From Maritalea sp047634455 (GTDB lineage Bacteria; Pseudomonadota; Alphaproteobacteria; Rhizobiales; Devosiaceae): a stretch of DNA of 33,165 bases. The position numbers and the translations under genes are program-made. The notes beneath the pieces are model-generated. The model was not told where the DNA came from, searched no databases, and saw only the letters and a program-made list of their open reading frames with translations. This document shows positions 1 through 7,532 of this stretch, one piece after another; the first letter of the stretch is position 1, and every line of letters starts with the position of its first letter. The stretch is from the NCBI RefSeq assembly GCF_047634455.1, contig NZ_JBLIAI010000027.1, forward strand, positions 1 to 33,165. The letters are read 5' to 3'.

Positions 1-734
1 AAATCCCAACGGATTTCGTTGAAACAGTGCAAATTATTGATGACCGCGTCATTCGTTTTGAACTTGACGACCTTCGGGTTCAGGTTAAAGGCGGAAAGTT
101 CTACGTTGTTGATGCTTTCCTAACTTATAAAATCGTTGATCCAGTTCGCTTCCGTGAATCTGTGTTTGGCCGAATTTCAACTGCTGAAGATCGTATTGAT
201 ACAGCGCTTGAGAACGCCCTTCGTGACGTTTACGGCTTGCGTGACTTTAATGCAGCGCTTTCTGAGCAACGCTCAGACATGATGCGGGAAGTGCGAGATC
301 AAGTTGAACCTGCTTTGTCGAGTATTGGTTTGGCTGTTGTTGATGTGCGCGTGACGCGGACGGATTTGACTGCACAAGTGTCACAACAAACTTATGAGCG
401 AATGAAAGCGGAACGTTTGGCTGAGGCTGCTCGTTTGCGGGCTCGTGGTCAAGAATTGGCGCAAACATTGCGTGCGCAGGCAAACCGTCAAGCGGTTGAG
501 CTTGTGGCGACTGCTCAGCGAGATTCAGACATCTTGCGCGGTGAAGGTGAAGGCGAGCGGAACAATATTTTTGCGCAAGCATTTGGCAAAGACGCTGAAT
601 TCTTTGAGTTCTACCGTTCAATGCAATCTTATCGTGCTGCATTACAAAGCGATGGGACGACTATGGTTCTGTCACCAGATTCGGAATTCTTCCAGTATTT
701 CCAATCTGATACAAGACGTGTGCCGACCGAGTAG
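1..734 (+). CDS. hflC: Protease modulator HflC, 5'-truncated by window edge
   Basis: C-terminal part (about 240 residues) of an SPFH/band 7 protein. The reading frame is open through the left edge (ATC CCA ACG GAT from base 3), so the true start and membrane anchor lie outside the window. Visible are the band 7 core (IDDRVIRFELDD, VVDAFLTYKI), a long charged, Ala/Glu/Arg-rich helix (about residues 120-185 of the visible part) and the HflC-like tail with FEFYRSMQSYRAAL. In the family HflC pairs with HflK in the inner membrane and modulates the FtsH protease; the partner hflK is presumably just upstream. The stop overlaps a possible GTG start of the next gene, which suggests co-transcription with the DUF2065 and Do-protease genes. 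Identification is firm; the FtsH role is family knowledge. Confidence 0.95.
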   Translation, partial: IPTDFVETVQIIDDRVIRFELDDLRVQVKGGKFYVVDAFLTYKIVDPVRFRESVFGRISTAEDRIDTALENALRDVYGLRDFNAALSEQRSDMMREVRDQVEPALSSIGLAVVDVRVTRTDLTAQVSQQTYERMKAERLAEAARLRARGQELAQTLRAQANRQAVELVATAQRDSDILRGEGEGERNNIFAQAFGKDAEFFEFYRSMQSYRAALQSDGTTMVLSPDSEFFQYFQSDTRRVPTE

Positions 735-736
735 TG

Positions 737-925
737 ATGCAAGATTTATTTGTAGCACTCGCATTGGCGTTGGTTGTGGAAGGGCTGCTTTATGCAGCCT
801 TTCCCGTTTTTATGAAGAAGATGATTGCGTCAGTTTTGCTGTCGCCTGATGCACAAATCCGCGTGATCGGGATTACAACGGCAACAATTGGCCTTATTAT
901 ATTGTTTTGGCTCCGCCAAGGATGA
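737..925 (+). CDS. DUF2065 family small inner-membrane protein
   Basis: A 62-residue hydrophobic protein with two predicted membrane helices (about residues 3-23 and 41-60) joined by a short loop containing KKM and SPDAQIRVIG. This pattern fits the DUF2065 (YjeT-like) family, commonly found directly after hflC in proteobacteria. I chose ATG 737. A GTG at 734 overlaps the hflC stop (GTG sharing bases with TAG) and would add one residue. The function is not known. Its position between hflC and a Do protease suggests a link with membrane-protein quality control, but this is inference from context only. Confidence 0.85.
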   Translation: MQDLFVALALALVVEGLLYAAFPVFMKKMIASVLLSPDAQIRVIGITTATIGLIILFWLRQG

Positions 926-972
926 GAGGATCATAAAGGTCCCATAATGGCGGTGCGGTTGAGGAGGAAACA

Positions 973-2430
973 ATGCCGGTTTTAAAGACGCGAATGAGCG
1001 CGTGTTTGCGCATCACATTGGCGCTGGTGCTGCTCTTGGCAAGTGCGGTTGCCACGTTTGCGCGTGGCCCGGTTTCTTTCGCCCCGTTAGCAGCGGAGCT
1101 GCAAGGCGCGGTGGTCAATATCTCAACCACTTATGTAATTAGCTCAAGTGGTCGCGGATTTTCATTACCAAATGTGCCAGAAAATTCTCCATTGCGAGAG
1201 TTTTTCGACAAGTTGCAACCTGAACAGCCCCCCGAACCTGACGAGCCTATTGAGAGCCGTTCGCTTGGGTCTGGCTTTGTGATTGATCCAGACGGCACGA
1301 TTGTTACGAATTTTCATGTCATTAAGGGCGCAAACCAGATTTTTGTTGCGTTCACAGACGGCACCCGCGTTGAGGCGCGCGTGGTGGGCGCAGATGAAAA
1401 AACAGACCTTGCGGTGCTTCGCGTCAATGTGGACCGCGAGCTGAACTATGTAAAAATGGGCGATTCTGACAGTGCGCTGATTGGCGACTGGGTGGTGGCA
1501 ATTGGTAATCCGTTTGGCCTTGGCGGTAGTTTGAGCGCTGGCATTATTTCTGCGCGTAATCGGGATATTCGCTCCGGCCCTTATGATAATTTCATTCAAA
1601 CAGATGCAGCGATCAACCAAGGGAATTCTGGTGGTCCGTTATTTGATATGGACGGCAATGTGATTGGCATTAATACGGCGATCATTTCGCAATCGGGCGG
1701 GTCGTTGGGGATCGGGTTTTCAATTCCGATCAATCTGGCAAAACCGGTGATCAATCAGCTGATTGAGTTTGGGGAAACGCGTCGCGGCTGGCTGGGTGTT
1801 GAAATACAAGAAGTCAGCGAAGATATTGCCGCTAGCCTTGGTCGAAAAGACAATGCAGGGGCGCTCGTTTCAACAGTGGTGCCTGGTGCGCCCAGTGACG
1901 GGACAATTGAAGAAGGCGACTTGATTCTGACTTTTGATGGCAAACCCATTACCAAGATGCGGGATTTGCCGCGTATTGTGGCAGAAACAGGCGTTGGCAA
2001 AGAGGTCATTGTTGGCGTGTTACGCCGGGGCGAGAATGTTGATTTGAATATTACGCTTGGTCGGCTTGAACCAGCCGATCAGTTTGCTGCGGTTGAAGAA
2101 CTTCCACCCGAAGAAATTCCAGCAGACACAGATTCTATGCTCGGTCTGACCGTCTCCGCATTGACCAGCGAGATTCGTGAGGAATTTGCAATATTAAAGG
2201 ATGTTGACGGGGTCGTGGTTACCGAAGTCGAAGCTGGTTCCGATGCGGATGACAAAGGGGTGCGTGTGGGACACACGGTTATGGAAGTCAATCAACAGGA
2301 AGTTTTCTCTGCCAAAGATGTAGAAACAATTGTTGGCACGGCGGCGGAATCGGGCCGTGAGGTCATTTTGTTGAAAATTGTTGATCCTTCTGGTTCACGC
2401 CGTTTCGTCGCGATACGGTTGAATAAATAG
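973..2430 (+). CDS. Do family periplasmic serine endopeptidase (DegP/DegQ/MucD-like)
   Basis: A 485-residue HtrA-family protease. The N-terminus is a signal peptide (basic start, hydrophobic run at about 12-30, cleavage probably near AXA at 28-30). A trypsin-like domain follows with the catalytic triad His115 (TNFHV), Asp145 (KTDLAV) and Ser219 (GNSGG). Two PDZ domains lie at about 270-365 and 385-485. Family members degrade or refold damaged periplasmic proteins and act as oligomers. The start is supported by a strong GAGGAGG ribosome-binding site at about 961-967. It follows hflC and DUF2065 on the same strand after 47 bases, so the three may form an operon. The stop codon directly abuts the stop of the convergent GNAT gene. 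Length and domain order are typical; which Do paralogue it corresponds to cannot be settled from one window. Confidence 0.95.
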   Translation: MPVLKTRMSACLRITLALVLLLASAVATFARGPVSFAPLAAELQGAVVNISTTYVISSSGRGFSLPNVPENSPLREFFDKLQPEQPPEPDEPIESRSLGSGFVIDPDGTIVTNFHVIKGANQIFVAFTDGTRVEARVVGADEKTDLAVLRVNVDRELNYVKMGDSDSALIGDWVVAIGNPFGLGGSLSAGIISARNRDIRSGPYDNFIQTDAAINQGNSGGPLFDMDGNVIGINTAIISQSGGSLGIGFSIPINLAKPVINQLIEFGETRRGWLGVEIQEVSEDIAASLGRKDNAGALVSTVVPGAPSDGTIEEGDLILTFDGKPITKMRDLPRIVAETGVGKEVIVGVLRRGENVDLNITLGRLEPADQFAAVEELPPEEIPADTDSMLGLTVSALTSEIREEFAILKDVDGVVVTEVEAGSDADDKGVRVGHTVMEVNQQEVFSAKDVETIVGTAAESGREVILLKIVDPSGSRRFVAIRLNK

Positions 2431-2964
2431 TTAGGCCGGGTTGCGCAATGAATAAAGCACATGGGGCAGCACCTTGCTGTCCCTTGGCAATTTTGGGTGA
2501 TCAAAGTCGCGCAATGGGTTGTGCATGAACCCAAGTTTTTCCATCACTTTGCGCGACGGCCAATTATTGCGGTAAGTGATGGCGACGATTTCGGGGACAT
2601 CGAAGTTTTTGAACGTATGAGTGATCGCAGCGCTCGCAGCTTCTCTTGCGTAGCCACGTCCCCAATATTGTTTGCCGAGCAGCCAGCCAGCTTCTACGTC
2701 GCTTTTGCCTGGCACTTCAAATTGAAAACGGCCGCAACCCGCTAGGCCGAGCAAGACGCCATCCGCTTTGCGTTCAACGGCCATCATGTGGAAACCGTTT
2801 TTCTGTAGACGTTCATTGCAGTTGGTCATCCACAATTCAGCTTGTTCGCGTGTTCGCACACTGGGATAAAACCGCATGACGTCAGGATCAGCGGTAAAGT
2901 CTGCAAAAGTGTCGGTGTCGTCGTCCCTAAATGGGCGCAGGATCAGGCGTTCAGTTTTAATCAT
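2431..2964 (-). CDS. GNAT family N-acetyltransferase (RimJ/RimL-like)
   Basis: A 177-residue protein matching the RimJ/RimL branch of GNAT acetyltransferases: the start TERLILRPFRDDD, an acetyl-CoA loop region around GWLLGKQYWGRGYAREA (about residues 92-108), and the late motif NWPSRKVMEKLGF (about 134-146). Such enzymes move an acetyl group from acetyl-CoA to a protein N-terminus or small molecule; the substrate cannot be read from sequence. The ATG start overlaps the serB stop by four bases (ATGA), implying translational coupling and a shared transcript with serB. Its stop directly abuts that of the Do protease on the other strand. Confidence 0.88.
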   Translation of the reverse strand: MIKTERLILRPFRDDDTDTFADFTADPDVMRFYPSVRTREQAELWMTNCNERLQKNGFHMMAVERKADGVLLGLAGCGRFQFEVPGKSDVEAGWLLGKQYWGRGYAREAASAAITHTFKNFDVPEIVAITYRNNWPSRKVMEKLGFMHNPLRDFDHPKLPRDSKVLPHVLYSLRNPA

Positions 2965-3836
2965 TGGCGCACTAAATCGGCTTCCTCGAAGCCTTGTAAA
3001 TACAGCAAAGCACTTAGGTCACAATGATTGAATTGATATTGTGCCTGTTCGGCAACAATGGGCTTTGCGTGAATGGCGACGCCCATGCCTGCCGCTTTGA
3101 TCATCATCAAGTCGTTTGCGCCGTCGCCAATTGCCATTGTGTCCGAAAGGTGCAAACCTTTTTCGGCGGCGAGTGACTTGAGTTTTTGCAGCTTGGTGTC
3201 TTTGTCGACAATTGGGCGAGAGACAGTTCCGGTCAGTTTGTCGTCTTCAAATTCAAGCACATTTGCCGTTGCTTCATCGAAGCCGATGCGTTTGCCAAAA
3301 TAGTCAGCGAACAGTGTAAAGCCGCCGGACACGAGGGCCGTATATGCGCCATAGGCCTTCATAGTTTGCACCAACACACGACCGCCTGCTGCGTAGGTGA
3401 TTTGCTCGCGACGCACTTCTTTGACCTTGTCGAGCGGCAAGCCTTTGAGCAATCCAACACGTTCGTCCAAGGCTTCTTCAAAGTCCAATTCGCCGCGCAT
3501 AGCGCGCGCTGTAATGTCGGCAATTTGGTCCTTGATGCCCAAGGCGGCCCCGAGTTCATCGATGCATTCTTCGTTGATCATGGTTGAATCCATATCAGCG
3601 ATCAGCAGTTTTTTTCGACGCTTTTCATTGGGCACCAAATTGGCATCAACTTTGGTGTCGCCAATGATGGCTCTTGCAATTTGCAATGGGTCAGCGGCCT
3701 TTGGATTGATAAATTCAATCGCGATTGATTGGTGCAGCCAGTTGACGCTGCCGCCGATTTCAGCATGTATGGCGCGAACCAATTCTAGTTCAAGCTTTGG
3801 ATTTGCTGGGTTGGTGGTGAGTACAAGAATTGGCAT
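2961..3836 (-). CDS. serB: Phosphoserine phosphatase SerB
   Basis: A 291-residue HAD-superfamily phosphatase catalysing the last step of serine synthesis, phosphoserine to serine. Residues 1-70 form the variable N-terminal region typical of bacterial SerB. The catalytic part shows motif I DMDST (nucleophile Asp81, general acid Asp83), motif II Ser170 in SGGFT, a conserved Lys near 218 and motif III GDGAND (237-242). The C-terminal GVAIHAKP segment is also typical. The start lies 23 bases from the divergent miaA start, so the two genes probably share a compact divergent promoter region. The downstream GNAT gene overlaps by four bases. Identification is very secure. Confidence 0.96.
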   Translation of the reverse strand: MPILVLTTNPANPKLELELVRAIHAEIGGSVNWLHQSIAIEFINPKAADPLQIARAIIGDTKVDANLVPNEKRRKKLLIADMDSTMINEECIDELGAALGIKDQIADITARAMRGELDFEEALDERVGLLKGLPLDKVKEVRREQITYAAGGRVLVQTMKAYGAYTALVSGGFTLFADYFGKRIGFDEATANVLEFEDDKLTGTVSRPIVDKDTKLQKLKSLAAEKGLHLSDTMAIGDGANDLMMIKAAGMGVAIHAKPIVAEQAQYQFNHCDLSALLYLQGFEEADLVRQ

Positions 3837-3859
3837 GTCAGTCCTTTAAGGAAAACAAA

Positions 3860-4756
3860 ATGGTGCAGCGTGCATTGTTGATAGCGGGTCCGACCGCGAG
3901 CGGCAAGACAGCGCTGGCGATTGCCCGTTCGGCTGGTGCGAAGTCGTTGATCATCAACACCGACTCAATGCAAGTCTATGATGTGCTCAACATACTCTCC
4001 GCACGACCAAATAGCGAAGAATTAGCCCAAGCGCCGCATCGATTGTATGGTCATGTGGCCCCGACGATCCGGTATTCAACTGGTGCGTGGTTGCGCGACG
4101 TTCAAGCCTTGATTCAAGGCGAGGGCGCAAATTACGAAAAGCTGATTTTCGTTGGCGGTACAGGGCTTTACTTTGATGTGCTGATCAATGGATTCGCGCA
4201 GATACCCGAGGTTCCTCAAGCAGTGATTCAACAAGTTGAAGCAATGATTCAACCGCTAGATGCGGATGGACGGGCCGAATTGTTAGCCCAAATTGACCCT
4301 GAGATGGCGAACCGCCTGCAAGCGCCTGATCCGCAACGGGTGGTGCGGGCACTTTCTGTCAAACAAGCTACAGGTAAATCGTTAGCGACCTGGCAGGATG
4401 AGCCCAATGAACCATCTATTTTGGCGGACTTTGAAATTGAAAAAATTGTGCTCAACCCAGAGCGGGATGTGCTGCGGACCCGCATTGCACAACGGTTCAA
4501 TCTGATGATGAGAGCAGGAGGAATCGAGGAAGTTGAAGCGATCAATGCGCTAGAGCTGGATGCTAGTTTGCCAGCCATGCGCGCGATCGGGGTGCCGGAA
4601 ATTTCTGCCTATCTGAGAAATGAAATGACTTTGGATGAGGCAACCGAAAAATCAATCATCGCCACCCATCAATATGCCAAGCGGCAACGCACGTGGTTTC
4701 GCAATCGGATGCAGGATTGGACTTGGATTGATCCGCTAGCAAGTCGCGATCAATAA
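3860..4756 (+). CDS. miaA: tRNA dimethylallyltransferase MiaA
   Basis: A 298-residue enzyme that transfers a dimethylallyl group to adenosine 37 of tRNAs reading codons that begin with U. It shows the P-loop GPTASGKT (10-17), the catalytic-site segment INTDSMQVY (Asp35), GGTGLYF (about 99-105) and the tail HQYAKRQRTWFRNR that contacts tRNA in this family. The reading frame extends 30 bases further upstream, but ATG 3860 is preceded at seven bases by AAGGA (3848-3852) and gives the family-typical N-terminus, so I use it. It is divergent from serB. Its 3' end overlaps the convergent DUF4329 gene by seven bases. Confidence 0.96.
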   Translation: MVQRALLIAGPTASGKTALAIARSAGAKSLIINTDSMQVYDVLNILSARPNSEELAQAPHRLYGHVAPTIRYSTGAWLRDVQALIQGEGANYEKLIFVGGTGLYFDVLINGFAQIPEVPQAVIQQVEAMIQPLDADGRAELLAQIDPEMANRLQAPDPQRVVRALSVKQATGKSLATWQDEPNEPSILADFEIEKIVLNPERDVLRTRIAQRFNLMMRAGGIEEVEAINALELDASLPAMRAIGVPEISAYLRNEMTLDEATEKSIIATHQYAKRQRTWFRNRMQDWTWIDPLASRDQ

Positions 4757-5274
4757 TCTGCTTCGTCTCGTTCGTACAGTCCGTCAAGCGTGTAGCTGCC
4801 ATTGACGGGCGGGAACGCCTGGTTGTCATAATCGGGGTCCGACACCGTGCAGTTGCGGCCGCACATCAAGATCGCCATTTCTTTGTCGACATCATTCTTC
4901 CAAATGCGACCGCCGGGCGTTGCCACATAACCGTCCACTTCTTCATCGACATCCGCTGCAAGATCGTCCGAGGATGGTGTTTCTGCATCGGCGTCGTAAT
5001 CGAATGCACCGTGGGTGTGGTACGATGCTAGGATCTCAACCATCTCGTCGCTCGGCTCATCGGCTAAACAACTGTCTTCTCGGCCGCGTTTTGGTTTCGT
5101 AGCGATCAGTTCGCCGTCTTCATTTAGGCCAAAATACCCGCAATATTCGCGCTTGTTGGCGATGGATAGTTCTTGAATGGGGCCAAAAAAGTTCGCGAGA
5201 TAGTTCTGCGTGATGGGTTGCGCGAAGGCGCTTGAGGTTGTCATTGAGAGGGCAATTGCCAAGGCTAAACGCAT
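4750..5274 (-). CDS. Secreted DUF4329-like protein with JAMM-like HxH...S..D motif
   Basis: A 174-residue protein with a clear signal peptide (MRLALAIALSMTTSSAFA, cleavage probably after the final Ala). ATG 5274 is chosen because GGAG sits five bases upstream; the longer frame adds five residues with no ribosome-binding site. The centre contains ILASYHTHGAFDYD followed by ETPSSDDLAAD. Two histidines in HTH and a downstream Ser and Asp look like the metal-binding signature of JAB/MPN+ (JAMM) peptidases, and the overall pattern recalls DUF4329. Two cysteines in LMCGRNCTV and further cysteines could form disulphides in the periplasm. The mature protein is very acidic. The function is unknown. 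No cognate partner or toxin cassette is visible nearby, so this is a stand-alone secreted protein. Confidence 0.75.
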   Translation of the reverse strand: MRLALAIALSMTTSSAFAQPITQNYLANFFGPIQELSIANKREYCGYFGLNEDGELIATKPKRGREDSCLADEPSDEMVEILASYHTHGAFDYDADAETPSSDDLAADVDEEVDGYVATPGGRIWKNDVDKEMAILMCGRNCTVSDPDYDNQAFPPVNGSYTLDGLYERDEADY

Positions 5275-5299
5275 ATTATCTCCAATCATTTGAAGGGAA

Positions 5300-5776
5300 T
5301 TAAAGCACGTTGATTGATGTTGCGCCAGTTAATGAAATCAGTTCCACAGCATTTGTTTTGAACACGGAACGGGGATGACCGGCTGCGGCCCATATGTCAT
5401 CCAGTACCAATAGGCTCTCATCGAGAAATATTTTGATGTCACCAATAGCACCGAGCGGGGAAACGCCGCCAATGGCAAAGCCGGTTTGTTCGCGCACAAA
5501 ATCTGCATCAGCACGGCTCAGTTTTTCGCCAATTTGGCGGCCAACGCGCCGCTCATGCACCCGGTTGGCACCAGAAACCAGCAACAGATACGCGTTGCCC
5601 GTGTCAGAACCTCTGAACACCAGCGATTTAACGATTTGCGCAACGTCGATCCCAAGCGCATCGGCAGCTTGTTGAGCAGTGTGGGCCAACTCATCAAGCT
5701 TGACGATTTCTGCGTTTGAATTTGAGCGGCGCAAAACGTCGTTCACGCGCTGCTCAGATGCGGTTAGCTCGCTCAC
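5300..5776 (-). CDS. YbaK/EbsC-type aminoacyl-tRNA deacylase
   Basis: A 158-residue single-domain protein of the YbaK/ProX superfamily, which hydrolyses mis-charged aminoacyl-tRNAs in trans. Typical features are the conserved lysine in QIVKSLVF (about residue 49), the basic stretch VHERRVGRQIGEK, the FAIGGVSPLG signature (about 99-108) and the end SVFKTNAVELISLTGA. The start is GTG, overlapping the dipeptidase stop in a GTGA arrangement, so the two are probably one transcript with coupled translation. Which mischarged tRNA is cleared (Cys-, Ala- or other on tRNA-Pro) cannot be decided here. Confidence 0.88.
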   Translation of the reverse strand: MSELTASEQRVNDVLRRSNSNAEIVKLDELAHTAQQAADALGIDVAQIVKSLVFRGSDTGNAYLLLVSGANRVHERRVGRQIGEKLSRADADFVREQTGFAIGGVSPLGAIGDIKIFLDESLLVLDDIWAAAGHPRSVFKTNAVELISLTGATSINVL

Positions 5777-7170
5777 TTAACCTCGGCTAGCTTTGCTAGA
5801 ATTGCTGCATGGGAGCGTATGCCGCGTTGCAGGCACGTCAATTCGTATTTTTCGTTTGGCGAGTGGATATTGTCATCGGACAGACCAAAGCCAACCATGA
5901 TGCTTTCCAAACCAAGGGTTTCTTTGATTTGTCCAACAGCGGGGATTGAGCCACCCATGCCGATCAATTTGGTCGGATTATCAAACACCTGGTCCAAGCC
6001 CGCCTTGGCGGCTTGCAAATATGGGCTATCGACGGGCAATTTTGCTGCGACGCCAGTGCCATGGTTTTTGAGCGTCATGGTGAAGTCTTTTGGCAAACGT
6101 TCATTGAAGAACGCTTCAAGGTTTTTCAAAATCGCGTGAGGGTCTTGATCGCCCACCAAGCGGCAGGACAATTTCAGGCTTGCCTGCGACGCGATAACCG
6201 TTTTATGGCCCTCGCCGATATAGCCACCCCACATGCCATTTATATCGCAGGTTGGTCGGGCCCAAAGTTTTTCAAGGGTTGAAAATTCAGGCTCGCCCGC
6301 GGCGCCCGATAAGCCGATTTCGCCGAAAAATCCTTCGTCGTCATGATTAAGGGCTGCAAGTTCGGCGCGTTCCTCTGCACCAATTTCTGGCACACCGTCG
6401 TAAAAGTCGGCGATTTGCACTTTGCCGTTCTGATCGTGCAATTGTGCAACAATGGATGACAATGCATGTAACGGGTTGACCACTGCACCACCATACATGC
6501 CGGAGTGCAAATCACGGTTGGGCCCAGTGATAGAAATGGTCGCGTCAACCAAACCGCGAAGCGAATAGGTGATCGCCGGGGTATCAATGTCCCACATGCC
6601 GGTGTCGCAAACCACACAGAAATCAGCTTTCAAAAGGTCTTTGTTGGCTGCGAGGAACCCAGCCAAACTTGGGCTGCCGGTTTCTTCTTCGCCCTCGAGC
6701 ATGATTTTGACATTGCAGGGCAAATCACCAGCGACTTCTATCCAAGCGCGAAACGCTTCGATGAACGTCATCACTTGGCCTTTGTCGTCTTGCGCGCCAC
6801 GCGCAACGATTTTCTTGCCATATTTGCTGTCTTTAATCACAGGTTCAAATGGGGCTGTATCCCACAATTCAAATGGATCGCCCGGCTGCACATCATAGTG
6901 TCCATAATATAGGGCAGTGGGTGCATCAACGGTTTTGGATTTGCGCTCGGCATACAAAACAGGGTGGCCAGCGGTTTTGATCATTTTGACGTTAAAGCCA
7001 AGGTTTGAAAGCTGGTCGCCCATCCAATTGGCGGCGCGTAACACTTCTGCATCAAACTGAGAATCTGTGCTGACAGAAGGAATTTTGAGCCATTCGATAA
7101 GCCGATCAACCGAGTGATCAAAATTATCATCAATGTAGCTTGTGACAGCAGCAAGATTATTCAACGTCAT
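5773..7170 (-). CDS. M20 family dipeptidase
   Basis: A 465-residue zinc metallopeptidase of the M20 (ArgE/DapE/CNDP-like) family. Visible metal and catalytic residues are His91 and Asp93 in YGHYDVQP, Asp128 in GAQDDKGQ and Glu161/Glu162 in EGEEETGS. The dimerisation lid begins at about residue 200 with DLHSGMYGG in it, and the final metal-ligand region is near the C-terminus (DNIHSPNEKYE). It is likely a cytoplasmic dipeptidase. The open frame extends 42 codons further to 7296, but ATG 7170 has GGAA upstream and matches the family N-terminus, while the extension would run towards the ilvB promoter. It is the first gene of a probable operon with the YbaK-type deacylase. Confidence 0.92.
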   Translation of the reverse strand: MTLNNLAAVTSYIDDNFDHSVDRLIEWLKIPSVSTDSQFDAEVLRAANWMGDQLSNLGFNVKMIKTAGHPVLYAERKSKTVDAPTALYYGHYDVQPGDPFELWDTAPFEPVIKDSKYGKKIVARGAQDDKGQVMTFIEAFRAWIEVAGDLPCNVKIMLEGEEETGSPSLAGFLAANKDLLKADFCVVCDTGMWDIDTPAITYSLRGLVDATISITGPNRDLHSGMYGGAVVNPLHALSSIVAQLHDQNGKVQIADFYDGVPEIGAEERAELAALNHDDEGFFGEIGLSGAAGEPEFSTLEKLWARPTCDINGMWGGYIGEGHKTVIASQASLKLSCRLVGDQDPHAILKNLEAFFNERLPKDFTMTLKNHGTGVAAKLPVDSPYLQAAKAGLDQVFDNPTKLIGMGGSIPAVGQIKETLGLESIMVGFGLSDDNIHSPNEKYELTCLQRGIRSHAAILAKLAEVK

Positions 7171-7304
7171 AAATTGTTCCGGTATTTTTTTGACCATTTG
7201 GTCGGTCAGAAGAGGGAGGTTACATTTGCCATATGTGCTTTCAAATTTGGTTGGACCAGTCAAGTAAAAACGACTTGCCGAACGGATTTGGGGCATTTTG
7301 GGGC

Positions 7305-7333
7305 TTGACCGATAAAAATTGGCCCCTTACCAA
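7305..7333 (+). promoter_or_regulatory. Candidate sigma-70 promoter of the ilvB leader
   Basis: TTGACC (7305-7310) and TACCAA (7328-7333) are separated by exactly 17 bases, which would start transcription near 7340, about 30 bases before the candidate leader-peptide ATG. The position is right for an attenuated ilv operon, but the -10 box is weak. Confidence 0.5.
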
Positions 7334-7368
7334 TGTTGCCCAACAAGTGAATTTTGTAAGGGAGTCCC

Positions 7369-7422
7369 ATGCGGACCGTTCTCGTACTCGTGATTAGTGG
7401 CACCGGCGGCGCAAACATCTAA
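7369..7422 (+). CDS. ilvB leader peptide (17 residues)
   Basis: A short frame encodes MRTVLVLVISGTGGANI and stop. Six consecutive codons (4-9) are Val-Leu-Val-Leu-Val-Ile, the three end products of the pathway encoded downstream. AAGGGAG (7358-7364) lies four bases before the ATG. The stop (7420-7422) lies in the loop of a long hairpin: CGCAAAC 7410-7416 pairs with GTTTGCG 7427-7433, and GCACCGGC 7400-7407 pairs with 7437-7444. A terminator follows at 7451-7474. In the family mechanism, ribosome stalling at these codons when branched-chain amino acids are scarce prevents termination. The pairing alternatives are not resolved by eye; GGACC 7373-7377 can pair with GGTCC in the terminator arm. 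Confidence 0.8.
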   Translation: MRTVLVLVISGTGGANI

Positions 7423-7450
7423 GGAAGTTTGCGAGTGTCGGTGCATGTCT

Positions 7451-7474
7451 AGGTCCCAAATGGGGCCTTTTTTT
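7451..7474 (+). terminator. ilvB attenuator terminator
   Basis: AGGTCCC (7451-7457), loop AAAT and GGGGCCT (7462-7468) form a seven-pair stem with one G-T pair. The U-tract of seven bases is 7468-7474. It lies between the leader peptide and ilvB with no gene end nearby, so it is best read as a regulatory attenuator. Confidence 0.82.
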
Positions 7475-7532
7475 ATGGCTTGTTCGTGTCTAAGGTAACC
7501 TTGGGTACGGCAATTGAGGAGAAGAGAGAAAG

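Noticed and set aside
247..642. 131-codon minus-strand frame opposite hflC
   Set aside because: It lies entirely antisense to a clear SPFH gene and has no independent support.
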